From: Symbiodinium natans
Lineage: Eukaryota > Sar > Dinophyceae > Suessiales > Symbiodiniaceae
NCBI GenBank assembly: GCA_905221605.1
Contig: CAJNDS010002222.1
Coordinates: forward strand, 258,873 to 322,872
Length of the DNA: 64,000 bases
Direction: 5' to 3'
Shown here: piece after piece, positions 54,464 through 64,000 of the stretch
How the letters are laid out: every line of letters starts with the position of its first letter
Position numbering within the stretch: the first letter of the stretch is position 1
Position numbers and translations under genes: made by a program
Notes under the pieces: generated by a model
What the model was told of the DNA's origin: nothing
Databases searched by the model: none
The model's input: the letters and a program-made list of their open reading frames with translations, nothing else

Positions 54464-55208
54464 GTTTAGGGTTTAGGGTTAGGGTTTAGGGTTTAGGGTT
54501 TAGGGTTTAGGGTTTAGGGTTTAGGGTTTAGGGTTTAGGGTTTCGGGTTTAGGGTTTAGGGTTTAGGGTTTAGGGTTTAGGGTTTAGGGTTTAGGGTTCA
54601 GGGTTCAGGGTTTAGGGTTTAGGGTTTAGGGTTTAGGGGGCGGTTTAGGGTTTGGAGTTTAGGGTGTTGCTTTCTGGGACGTTCCCACTTATACTAGCAG
54701 TCCTTAATAGGGATGATATATTCGGTCGAATCCCGATAAAGGACTGTAGTCTGGAAGCCTTAGACCTGAGCGCAGCCACATAATTAACAAGGCTGCCGCT
54801 ACCCATGTGACGCACTGGCCCTAAGGGCTGCCAGTCTTGCAATCAAGGTCACAAACGGCTGGGTCACCTCCCATTCACAGTTAGTCTAAGGGGAGCATCC
54901 CAAGCTGAGGGACTCAAATGATGTCTAGACAGCTTCTTTATGGGGAGGCAGCTTCTGGGAGAAAGCACGCCCCCCCCCCCCCCCCCCCCAGATTTTAGGG
55001 TTTAGGGTTTAGGGTCTAGGGTTTAGGGTTCCCCCCCCCAAATTATGCAAGCCTGCAATGCCTGTAAACAGTGCCAGGAATCGCGCAAGCTGTAAGCCAC
55101 TGTAAGGCCTGAACCTCGAGGAGACCCCTATTCAGCCTTCTAAAGTCCCCTGAGCCCTAAACCCTAAACCCTAAACCCTAAACCCTAAACCCTAAACCCT
55201 ACAGCCAG
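54464..55208. other. TTTAGGG array, unique stretch and C runs
   Basis: TTTAGGG about 54464-54640 with two GGGTTCA variants. A family F-like palindromic stretch (54685-54760, AGTCCTTAATAGGGAT and ATCCCGATAAAGGACT), a C19 run at about 54970-54988, a short TTTAGGG block and CCCTAAA at 55150-55202. No exon seen. Confidence 0.6.
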
Positions 55209-56036
55209 GAGACTGGCCAGGACTGGCCTTTGGGCGATGAAGCCCAGGCTGAGGAGGCGGTTGGGATGTGTTTGTTTAGGGTTTGTTTGGGGTTTCGGGG
55301 TTAGGGTTTACGGTTTTGGGTTCAGGGTTCAGGGTTTAGGGCTTTCCGGGGTGTTTAGGGTGTTTGAGGCAGGTGGGTTTTTTTTTAGGTTTTTTCAAAA
55401 GGGCTTAGGGTTTAGGGTTTATAAGGGGTTTTATGGCTTTGGGGCATTTCTGTGTGTTTAGGGTGTTTGGGCAATTTAGGTGGCTGTTAGGGTTCTTACG
55501 GTTTTTCAGGGTTTTAGGGGCTTTTTCTTTTTTGAACTAACAATGACTTAGGGCTCCTATTTCTGCCGATATTTGAAAGATCTTCTGTAGCACTTCAAAA
55601 ACGTGGTAAATTCTCTCCATGCTGACCCTAAATCCAAAACCCTAGACCCTAAAACCTTAAAGGCCGAAAATGAAGACGCAATTTAGGTCAACCCAAGTGT
55701 GCATTGTTTGGTGGTGCCTGCTTCTCGGGATCCCATGGCTTAGTTCTGCAGGTGCCCTAAGACGCAAGCCAAGCCCCAAGCCCGAAACCCTAAACCCTGA
55801 TCCCTCAACCTAAACCCTAAAACCTATAACCCGAAATCGGGGGGGGCCCAAAGGATTCTCAAGAACTACACCCTAAACCCTAAACCCTAAGCCCTAAACC
55901 CTAAACCCTAAACCCTAAACCCTAAACCCTAAACCCTAAACCCTAAACCCTAAACCGGCGGCCGGGCACCTTACCGGCTGAGCTAGTGGACATGCGGAAG
56001 ACCCCAAGCCTAAGCCCAAAATGCTGCCCCCCCTGA
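55209..56036 (+). CDS. Two exon candidates, unrecognised gene end
   Basis: 55209-55259 (ETGQDWPLGDEAQAEEA; donor GTTGGG) and 55983-56036 (LVDMRKTPSLSPKCCPP, TGA), both phase 0. Acidic, then Pro/Cys-rich. The intron between carries TTTAGGG near 55270-55420 and CCCTAAA at 55868-55955. No family recognised; the second exon partly overlaps telomere-like CCTAAGCCC sequence, so it is weak. Confidence 0.3.
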
Positions 56037-56084
56037 GCCCTAAACCCACCGAACCGTGCAGGGACAACGGTTCAGGGTTTAGGG

Positions 56085-56238
56085 TGTAGGGTTTGGGGTT
56101 TGGGGTTTAGGGTTTAGGGTTTAGGTGTGTAGGGTTTGGGGTTTGGGGTTTAGGGTTTAGGGTTTAGGGTTTAGGGTTTAGGGTTTAGGGTTTAGGGTTT
56201 AGGGTTTAGGGTTTAGGGTTTAGGGTTTAGGGTTTAGG
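56085..56238. repeat. G-rich telomere-type array
   Basis: TTTAGGG with TTTGGGG and TGTAGGG variants early, then about 14 clean units, ending about 28 bases before the next acceptor. Polarity is G-rich upstream of an exon, opposite to the commoner arrangement. Confidence 0.9.
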
Positions 56239-56266
56239 GAACCTTGCTTCCTTGCTCCTGCGCTAG

Positions 56267-56401
56267 GTGGGCGAGGGCAACATCATGCTCCCGGCAGGTC
56301 TTTACCTTACCTGCACTCCGAAGTTTCTGATGGGCCGAATTTCTGACGATCTTCTACCAGCCAGAAATTATTCACTTCGAGGGTGTTTCAATGTCAAATA
56401 A
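56267..56401 (+). CDS. Possible terminal exon (VGEGNIMLPAGLYLTC...)
   Basis: After CGCTAG, 44 open codons (VGEGNIMLPAGLYLTC ... RISDDLLPARN) end with TAA at 56399-56401. A GTCTTT donor after LPA is an alternative that would shorten the exon to about 31 nt. Its gene is not assigned. Confidence 0.35.
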   Translation: MGEGNIMLPAGLYLTCTPKFLMGRISDDLLPARNYSLRGCFNVK

Positions 56402-56780
56402 TTCGGGTTCCTAGGCAGGAGCCACATTTCAAGGGCCTAAGTTCCCCTTCACATTGGCCCCAAGGAGTTGCCATTGGTGTGTCTCACTAGGCCGCCCGAC
56501 GGAAGTGGGTCTTCCTTGGCCGGTGAAATCAGTTGAGCGCGGCGTTTGCTGCAGTTCGTCTTTGGCTGAACCCTCCCCGGGGGGGGGGGGGGGGGGGGGG
56601 TGGTTAGGGTTTAGGGTTTAGGGTTTAGGGTTAGGGTTTAGGGTTTAGGGTTTAGGGTTTAGGGTTTAGGGTTTAGGGTTTAGGGTTTAGGGTTTAGGGT
56701 TTAGGGTTTAGGGTTTAGGGTTTAGGGTTTAGGGTTTAGGGTTTAGGAAAGCCGAAACCCAAACCCGTCTTCTTTCGCAG
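56402..56780. other. Unique sequence, G run and TTTAGGG array
   Basis: A G21 run at about 56579-56600 is followed by about 20 TTTAGGG units to 56748. No exon. Confidence 0.7.
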
Positions 56781-58950
56781 GGGCTCCTAGGATATGTCAT
56801 GCTTTTCGTTTATGCTGTACGTTGCGCGGAGATGGGTTCCCTGATCATGTTACCTGGGTCATGGAATTCCGACTCAAACCCTCCCAACCCTAAACCCTCA
56901 AACCCAAGAAACCTAAACCCTAAACCCCTAAACCCTAAACCCTAAACCCAAGAAACCTAAACCCAAAGCCCTAGCCCTAAACCCTAATCCCCTACATCCT
57001 CAAATTTCAAGCCTCAAAAACCCAAGAACCTCAAACTGAAAGGCTCGAGGAGTGACTTCCAGCACTTCTCCAGCCAGGCCTTTCGAGGGTTTTCGGGCTG
57101 AGAGGCACTTGAAAACCGCCCAAAAAAACCGAAGAGCTCAGTGTACGTAGGCTTTAGGGTTGGGGCTGTAGTTTAAGGAGGGTTTGGAGTTTAGGAGCCT
57201 TTCAGAGCTTAAGGGTTTCATTTTCTTTGTGTGTGCGTGATAATTTCTTGGTGGTGCGGCGGGGGGGGGGGGGGGGGTATGGTTTTAGAGCTTTTTGGCT
57301 TCTGGGCATAAGGGTTTTGATCGTTGAGGGGTTTAGGGTTTAGGGCATTGAGGCGTCTGTTCTGGGTTCTTGTCCAGGAACTTAAGACAGAGCTACCATA
57401 CATAATCTGGGTTCTATCTTAATTACATGGTACATGCAAGTGAAGTCTCATGGTCCCTTAATATGGCCCCCTACTTCCTTTTTAAGGGTTCTGAAGTATG
57501 GGTTCTTGGGTTGTATAGGCTAGGTATAAGGGGTATGTAAGGGGTTCCCATTCAAAAGGCCATAGGAACTATGCTCAGAGCATAGCTCCTTGTTGTGGTA
57601 TAGGCTACGCCTTCAACCTTGGATCCTACCCCTTAAGCCCTAGACCCAGAACCCAAAAGTTTAGAAAGAACATGGGCAAGCAGAACCTCCAAACCCTTTG
57701 TCCCTCGAACCCTGTCCAGGTCACCGGCGGAAATAGCTGCGCAGTTCCCAGTGAGATTTGTGGGGGGGGGGGGGGGTTGGGTTTAGGGTTTAGAGTTTTA
57801 GGTTACGTTTAGGGTTTGGGGGGGTCGTTTTTTGGTGTGTCGGTATAGGTGTTCGCCTAGATAAGACATCGTTTGGGTCTAGACCTCTAGGTTTAGTTGA
57901 TCTTTACTTGGCACCTAATTTTCAAATTTACCAAAAAAAGGCCCACCATAAAATTGGCACCCCCAACAAATTTGTTTTTTCGAACATCCCCACCCTTTTT
58001 GGTAGAGATGCTCTGCGGCGGGCACTCCAGGGACACTCTGGGGCTGGGCACTCCGGGACAATCTGGGGTTGGGCAAAGCGGGGAGACTCTGTGGCTGGGC
58101 ACTTTAGGGAGACTCTGGAGCTGGGCACTTCGGGGACACTGTGGTTGGGCACTCAGGGAGACTCTGGGGTTGGGCCTCTGGGGTTGGGCACTCCAGGGAG
58201 ACTCTGGGGTTAGGCGCGCTCCAGGGAGACTCTGGGGTTAGGCGCTTCTCGGAGGCACTCCAGGGATGAGCGAGGAGTAGACCGGGCGAGGAGAAGAGTT
58301 CCGAGAAGAGTTCCGGGCGAGGAGAAGAGTTGAGTTAAATCTAACAACCCCACACCAAGGGTGGGGAAAAAGCCACAATTCGAAGTTTACGGTACGTAGT
58401 TTGGTTGCTCGGATTTGTTGGCTACAAGGTTGTGGTTTCAGGGCTTAGGGCTTTCGGTTTTTCGTGTCTGGGGTGTGGGATCAGGCTCAAGAGTGTGAGG
58501 TGGGGACAACTGCAGGACCTTACATTCATGGGGTCCTTGAGGGAGGGGGGTTCATGCGGAGTCGGTAGCTAGGGAACCTTAAGGAAGCTTCGGGAGCCGC
58601 AGGGAGTAGTGGAGTAGTAGGGAATGTTTTGTTGCATACCCGCCTTGAACCCCCCTCCCTTAAGAACCTACAGGGGCTGTGTAAATCCTGCATGGTTAGC
58701 CCATTCTCAGAGCACCCCTAAGTCTTGGCGCTAGTTTCTTTGCTCTTGCTGTTGTGTGACAGAAGTCGGCTTCCTGTGTAGGGTCTTGGTTTTCAGGGTG
58801 TTTGGGTTTAGGCTTCAGAATTTCTAGGGTTTCTCGGGTTTAGGGTTCAGGGTTTAGGGTTTGGGGTGTAGGGTTTAGGGCTATCGGTCCCCAAAGATCT
58901 CCCTCGAGCAGGTGCTCTCCTGGAGACGCGGAAGCAGATATACAGGCCAG
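56781..58950 (+). CDS. Exon candidates with a membrane-like segment, unrecognised
   Basis: 56781-about 56820 (GLLGYVMLFVYAVRC, hydrophobic, after TTTCGCAG), 57720-57750 (SPAEIAAQFP; donor GTGAGA) and 58912-58950 (VLSWRRGSRYTGQ; donor GTTTGG). The second to third join is phase 0. They may belong to one gene continuing to about 59215. Weak; no family recognised. Confidence 0.3.
57450..57575. mobile_element. Small repeated element, family D, copy 2
   Basis: Same ordered blocks as 26753-26885 (CCCTTAATATGG, AAGGGTTCTGAAGTA, TTGTATAGGC, GGGGTTCCC). Confidence 0.5.
58015..58262. repeat. Minisatellite, about 26-30 bp unit
   Basis: About nine diverged units of GGGCACTCCAGGGAGACTCT-GGGGTT. Open frames in this stretch are repeat artefacts. 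Confidence 0.9.
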
Positions 58951-59110
58951 GTTTGGAGGGTCTGGGGGCTTTAGATGGGGTTTAGGGTGTAGGGTTTGGG
59001 GGGGTTGGGGGTTTTGGGTTTAGGGTTGGGGGTTTAGGGTTTAGGGCTTCAGGGGTTTAGGGGTTCAGGGGTTCAGGAGTTTAGGGGTGTAGGTGGGTGT
59101 AGGGAACCTT

Positions 59111-59215
59111 TCCTACGCCCTGAGCCTGACAAAGAAGGAAATGGTGCAGCAACCCGGCTCCGTTTCCTTAAAGCCACGAATGAGGCATCGGATCTTAAAC
59201 CCCCAGGCCCCAGTC
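59111..59215 (+). CDS. Exon candidate (YALSLTKKEMVQQPGSVSL)
   Basis: Open for over 30 codons between a TTTAGGG-side and a CCCTAAA-side tract: SYALSLTKKEMVQQPGSVSL. Another frame starting after CTGAG (PDKEGNGAATRLRFLKATNE) is also open, so the register is uncertain. Confidence 0.3.
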
Positions 59216-61257
59216 TTAACCCTAAACCCTAAAAACCTAAACCCGAGCCGAAAGACCTAGCAACCAAACTCTTGAAGCTCGAAGCTTCAGGAGCTTTAAG
59301 AACATGCCGTAGTTGCCCCTGAGCAGGGCTTGGGGTTTAGGTTTAGGGTTTCGGGTTTAGGGTTTAGGGGTTAGGGGTTTAGGGGTCAGGGTTTAGGGGT
59401 TAGGGTTTAGGGCTTAGGGTTTAGGGTTTATGTAATATGTAACCCAAGGTTCCCCAATACTCCCCACTACTCCCAAGGCTCCCTAAGCTTCCGCAAGGTT
59501 CTCTAGGTACCTACCCCCCATGGCCCCCCGTTCCTTAAGTACCCTATAATGGGGTTTTGGGATTAGGGGGGTGCCAAGTGGCTTTAGTTTAGGGCCGATT
59601 CCCTAAACGCCTAAACCCCGAACCTTGATGTTGTGTAGACTTCAGTCGTTGCTTCATCCAAAGTTTTGTCACCCTAAACCCTAAACCCTAAACCCTAAAC
59701 CCTAAACCCTAAACCCTAAACCCTAAACCCTAAACCCTAAACCCTAAACCCTAAACACCTTTTCCTTGCTGGTTGCTTGTTGGGGGCACCCTGGGCTCCC
59801 CCAAACGGCAGCCACAGGCAGGTTCAATCGAGATCTCTGCACCCCTCGCCCGGCCAGCTGCCTTGGTCCACTTTTTTCCGTCTTTCAGGAATCAGGGTTT
59901 AGGGTTTTGGGTTTAGGGTTTAGGGTTTAGGGTGAATCCGATGCTATCTTCTGGTAGGTTGCGTACGAATTCACCACCTACAAAACCCGAGGCCTTTCTC
60001 CTGATCCCTGTTAAGCGTAGGCCCTAAAAACCCTTAAGCCCTAAACCCCACGCCCAAAAATCTTCAACCAAATAATGTACTACTATGTGCTTCAGAACCC
60101 CCCCCCCCCCAAAAAAAAAAAAAAAGCAAAAAACACAGAAAAATGAAACTCCCTGTATTGCTGATTCTTTTTAGTTGTTTTGGGGTTCTCAAGCAATTGG
60201 GAGTGTAGGCTGCCAGGGTGGGATTCGTAAGGTTTGGCTTTGGGTTGGTGCCGGATCCCTTCCAGAGGAGGTCGCCGCCCGTCAGATGGTGGGTGTTTTG
60301 GGGTTTCGGGTTTAGGGTTTGGTGTGAGATCTTCTCAAGTTCTCAGAAGCTGAGGGTTTTCGATTTCAGGGTTTGGGGCTTAGAGTACCCCAACACCGGA
60401 CGCTGTTGAACCCCCGGCCTGTAGCCACCCCTCAGCAGCCGCACACTAGACCCGAAATGCTGCAAAAGTTCTTACAGACATACATATAGATGATCGTCTT
60501 TGGTAGATACGCTTGTGTTCATCGCGCATGTTCGTTCATTTAAGTGAATATCATATGAACATCAAGATTCATGCATGTACGTCCTCTTTACGTATGCAGG
60601 CAAGCAGGTCTGCATGCGTGCATTTGTACATCTACTCACACATATGTACGTATATATATATATATTTATATATATATATATAGGGTTTAGGGTTTAGGGT
60701 TTAGGGTTTAGGGTTTAGGGTTTAGGGTTTAGGGTTTAGGGTTTAGGGTTTAGGGTTTAGGGTTTAGGGTTTTTTACATACAGAAGTACATACACGCACA
60801 CGCACACGCAAATATTTCTTGCCGCACCCTCTGCCGGAAGCATGTCCAAGGTTCACGCCGGGATGCGAAGGACCTTGCACTGCTTGCAGTAGGGGATTTG
60901 TAGGGTTTAGGGTTTAGGGTTTAGGGTTTAGGGTTTAGGGTTTAGGGTTTAATTGTGGGTTGCTCGTTCTGGGGATTGAGCCCTACATCCTAGTTAAGCC
61001 CCATAAGCCTGAATCGCGCTAACTCTATTGGGGGTGTACCATCTCCCTCAACCCTAAACACCACGCTACCCCTGTGAGTCTACGACCTGAAGTGGTACCA
61101 AAGAAGTTGTGTCCTCCCCCCTTTCGGAGGAGGTTCGGGGAACCACCCAACCCTACGAGACCCTACCCCTAAACCCCTAAACCCCTAAACCCCTAAACCC
61201 CTAAACCCCTAAACCCCTAAACCCACAACACCTAAACCCTAAAACCCGAAGAATCAG
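59216..61257. other. Long non-coding stretch with telomeric arrays and TIR elements
   Basis: CCCTAAA 59670-59756, a weak exon candidate at about 59818-59870 (AGSIEISAPLARPAA), family E copy (about 59436-59515), family B copy 4 (60077-60200) with C and A runs, (TA)n at 60652-60682 running straight into TTTAGGG 60683-60772, another TTTAGGG block at 60901-60951, and CCCCTAAA units at 61155-61225. Confidence 0.55.
60077..60200. mobile_element. Small inverted-repeat element, family B, copy 4
   Basis: TACTACTATGTGCTTCAGAACCCC at the left and GGGGTTCTCAAGCAATTGG at the right, with C13 and A15 runs inside. Confidence 0.55.
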
Positions 61258-62598
61258 GACGACCCCCGCCAGCTCCTGATGCGCTACTTCGGTAGGATGG
61301 TGCGGCGGAAGTTGCAGCAGGCCCTACACCTCAAATACCCTGAAGGGTTGAGGGTTTAGGGTTTGGGGTTTAGGGTTTAGGGTTTGGGGTTTGGGGTTTA
61401 GGGTTTAGGGTTTATGGCTAAAACCTAAACCAGAAAACCCTTTCTTGGAGAAGATGGCCGGAAGCTACCCAAGCTGAAGCATTCAGGGATGAAGGCCCGT
61501 GGCGGAACCGCAGCCCCTACGGCAGGAGGACATTCCCTTCCGGGTTTGTTTGGGTCTTAGGGCTTTAGGGTGTTAAGGTTTAGGGGTTTTCGGTGTTAGG
61601 GCTTAGGGCTGTGGATGGTTAGGCTTAGGCGGTCTCGGGCGGCTGGTTAGGTTTTTGACCTCGACCAGGAACGAGGTCCTACCCTGAACCCTAAACCCGG
61701 AACCCTTGTGTTCTCTTCTTTTGCTGTTTGTTGCTCCCAGAAGTTTTAAACCCTAAACCCTAAACCCTAAACCCCAAACCCCTTTAACCACAAGAAGTTT
61801 TCCAAAAAACTGCGAAGCCAGCTCTGTGACCCGAACCCTCAGCCCCTGTGAGCCTGTAACCCTGTAACCCTAAACCCTAAACCCCAAACCCTAAACCCCA
61901 AGCCCCAAACCCTAAACCCTAAACCCTAAACCCTAAACCCTAAACCCTAAACCCTAAACCCTAAACCCTAAACCCTAAACCCTAAACCTAACCCTAAACC
62001 CTAAACCCTAAACCCTAAACCCTAAACCCTAAACCCTAAACCCTAAACCCTAAACCCTAAACCCTAAACCCTAAACCCTAAACCCTAAACCCAAGCCACT
62101 CAAGGCCCCTCTCAGCCTCACATCAGGCAGCGGGCTCGGCGTCGCAGTCGGTGAATTCTTCCCACATGCAGTCCTCCGAGGCCGCTGAGGAGGGTGTAGG
62201 GTTTAGGGTTTAGGGTTTAGGGTTTAGGGTTTGGGGTGTCGTCAAGGAAACCGCGAGCAAGCTTGAGCCTGCGGGCGCCAACGGTTACCCTGCACGTGTC
62301 TTCGTTGTTGCCTGGGTACGGGGGGTGTGGGGGTTGCAGAGAGTGCTGCGACGCAAGTGCCATGCATTAGAAGGAGCTTATGGCCTCGGAGAGTGTAGGG
62401 TCTAGGGTTTGGGGTTTAGGGTTTAGGGTTTAGGGTTTAGGGATGCAGGCCTTCAGGGCTTCGGATTCGGTTGGGGAAAGTTTGCTGCCTCTGACAGCGC
62501 GGGGTGGGGAGATAATGTTTGATGGCCCCTCCACAGATGGGGACAGATCACCTTGCATATTTCGAAGAACTCGACGCAGTCTCCTTAAGCGAACCTAG
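61258..62598 (+). CDS. Unrecognised basic protein, last four exons, well phased
   Basis: Exons 61258-61320 (LMRYFGRMVRRKLQQ; donor GCCCTA), 61465-61494 (LPKLKHSGMK; donor GCCCGT), 62127-62193 (SQSVNSSHMQSSEAAEE; donor GTGTAG, phase 1) and terminal 62537-62598 (DRSPCIFRRTRRSLLKRT, TAG at 62596). The last join splits GAT (Asp) cleanly. Basic start, Ser-rich middle and basic tail. The intron 62194-62536 starts GTGTAGGGTTTAGGG, so its donor lies inside a telomeric variant unit. The 5' end was not found; no family recognised. Confidence 0.5.
61878..62093. repeat. C-rich telomere-type array at intron 3' end
   Basis: CCCCAAA/CCCTAAA then about 25 CCCTAAA units, with one shortened unit near 61988, ending 33 bases before the acceptor at 62126. 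Confidence 0.95.
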
Positions 62599-63193
62599 AC
62601 CACTTCTGCGCCATTTCGTAACAGACGCTCTTAGACCCCAAGCCCGAGCCCTAAACCCTAAACCCTAAACCCTAAACCCTAAACCCTAAACCCTAAACCC
62701 TAAACCCTAAACCCTAAACCCTAAACCCTAAACCCTGAGCCCTGAGCCCTAAGCCCTAAGCCCTAAGCCCTACAAACCCCCAACAGCGAGGCTTAAGGGA
62801 TGTAGAGGCCATGGAAAGCGCCAGCCTTGTGTCTCGCAGCTCGCACTTGCCTTCGCAGCAACCCTTAAAAGCCCTAAACCTCCGAACCCGATTAAACCCC
62901 CCCCCCCGGCTCAGCCACGCAAACTTAGAGTTCAGGGTTTAGGGTTTAGGGTTTAGGTTTTAGGATTTAGGGTTTAGGGTTTAGGTTAACCCCTCCCCAA
63001 AACCCCAACACCCCACTAGCTCAACAGACATCAGGGCTGTATGGGGGCGGTGGGGGGAGTTCGGGGTGGAAAGCCAGAAGCCCAAAACCCTAAACCCTAA
63101 ACCCTAAACTTTGGCCCTAAACCCTAAACCCTAAACCCTAAACCCTAAACCCTAAAGAAGTCCTACCCCCTGAGCCCTAACTCCAAGTGTCAG
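62599..63193. other. Spacer with CCCTAAA and TTTAGGG tracts
   Basis: CCCTAAA 62655-62740 changing to CCCTGAG and CCCTAAG variants. A short open snippet near 62808 (MESASLVSRSSHLPSQQP) not supported by splice sites. TTTAGGG near 62937-62985 and CCCTAAA at 63085-63155. Confidence 0.5.
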
Positions 63194-63755
63194 GTGAGCA
63201 CTGTGCTGACGTCCTCCGACTCCAGCCGCTTGGGCCTGCAGCTATTATGGGCAACGAGGGGCACAGAGCTCCCATTTAGGGTTTAGGGTTTAGGGTTTAG
63301 GGTTTAGGGTTTAGGGTTTAGGGTTTAGGGTTTAGGGTTTAGGGTTTAGGGCCAAAGTTTAGGGTTTAGGGTTTAGGGTTTAGGGTTTAGGGTTCAGGGC
63401 CAAAGTTTAGGGTTTAGGGTTTAGGGTTTAGGGTAGTCTTTAGACAAGCCCTCCGCACCGTCACCTGTCGCGCAGGATGTAGAGAGAAGGGAGTTAGCTG
63501 GTGCTTCATTCTGGTGCCTGCGGCCCCTTTCTTGGTTCATCTCTCCGCGAAATCCTAGTTGAGTCGCTTTCCCGGATTTATTTTGTGTCTTGTTCTGTTC
63601 TGTGCATTTAGGGTTTGCAGGGTTTAGGGAGTTTAGGGCTTTCCTGTAGAAAGCAAGCCAAGATAAAGAGGGCACCCTTTCATATGGTTTCCGGCCTCTA
63701 CCTGGCCTGAGTGCCTTCCTTCTTCAGAACCCAAGAGGCCAGAAGAAATGTCGAG
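63194..63755 (+). CDS. Unrecognised gene, two internal exons
   Basis: 63194-63267 (VSTVLTSSDSSRLGLQLLWA then TRG; donor GCTCCC, phase 2) and 63728-63755 (TQEARRNVE; donor GTTGAA), splitting GAA (Glu). The intron 63268-63727 starts with TTTAGGG within six bases of the donor and holds two blocks separated by the repeated word GGGCCAAAG. It continues beyond the right edge. Confidence 0.4.
63268..63440. repeat. G-rich telomere-type array in three blocks
   Basis: TTTAGGG blocks 63276-63350, 63357-63398 and 63405-63435 are separated by the same GGGCCAAAG spacer twice, which suggests duplication of a block with its spacer. Confidence 0.9.
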
Positions 63756-64000
63756 GTTGAAAGTTCATAGGGTTTAGGGTTTAGGGTTTAGGGTTTAGGG
63801 TTTAGGGCTCAGAAAGTCCAAAGTGCCTAAAGTGCCTAAGCTGTTCGCTGAAACCCCCTTCATCCCCTTATGCCTAGCCCCTAAGCCCGAAGCCCTGAAA
63901 CCGTGGCGCAGTGCTGCGACCCGAGGCAAGCTCCCCAACTGCACCTAACATGTTCTCCTGTGTCAGCAAGATAGACTCATAGATACCCTATTTGCTGTAC
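63756..64000. other. Right edge: TTTAGGG units and unique sequence
   Basis: TTTAGGG 63770-63806 follows the last exon's donor by about 15 bases; the rest is unique sequence with no supported exon. Confidence 0.5.

Noticed and set aside
57897-58241. 114- and 101-codon frames rich in GHSGLGT-type repeats
   Set aside because: Mostly translation of the 26-30-bp minisatellite; no start context or splice signal.

Overview
The window looks like nuclear DNA of a dinoflagellate, most likely a Symbiodiniaceae-type alga. I base this on Arabidopsis-type telomere heptamers (TTTAGGG/CCCTAAA) scattered through almost all of it, short exons with GT and GC splice donors and AG|G acceptors, coding exons that all lie on the + strand, a copia-type retroelement, and a degenerate copy of the GDGSVVTWGD-repeat protein family I associate with Symbiodinium. 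No database search was possible. Exon joins were chosen by eye, by matching reading phase across donor and acceptor.

Layout. Bases 1-6527 are one open frame on the minus strand (2,175 codons, cut by the left edge): the Gag-protease-integrase part of a Ty1/copia-like retrotransposon. It carries a CCCH finger plus a CCHC knuckle, a DSGAT protease site and a DDE integrase. Downstream of the integrase it has a 2-oxoglutarate/Fe(II) dioxygenase-like module; the reverse transcriptase would lie outside the window. From 6.8 kb to 64 kb the DNA is a mosaic of short + strand coding segments separated by telomere-type tracts, homopolymer runs and small inverted-repeat elements.

Best-supported + strand genes: a two-exon DnaJ-domain gene (14627-16049); a six-exon small conserved gene of unknown function (28286-30926); a Lys-rich gene ending in CCV (31795-34292); a gene with WG-like repeats and a ParB-like tail (42176-43150), interrupted by telomeric repeat; and several C-terminal exon series (7141-13513, 20117-23592, 35041-36753, 39608-42003, 43479-44861, 45072-46587, 47390-53082, 53963-54463, 61258-62598). 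Some show recognisable motifs (polycystin-like pore end, cytochrome b5/MAPR-like). Bases 37384-38021 are a frameshifted pseudogene.

Main observation. Many introns begin with (TTTAGGG)n near the donor and end with (CCCTAAA)n near the acceptor. The intron ends are therefore inverted repeats that could pair in the pre-mRNA. Equivalently, each exon block reads CCCTAAA-exon-TTTAGGG, the polarity of a telomere-capped mini-chromosome. About half of the donors inferred here are GC. Non-telomeric inverted arrays (a palindromic array at 17.3-18.55 kb, a CCATTAAA/TTTAATGG array at 50.8-51.3 kb) and at least five families of small terminal-inverted-repeat elements share the same hairpin-forming design.
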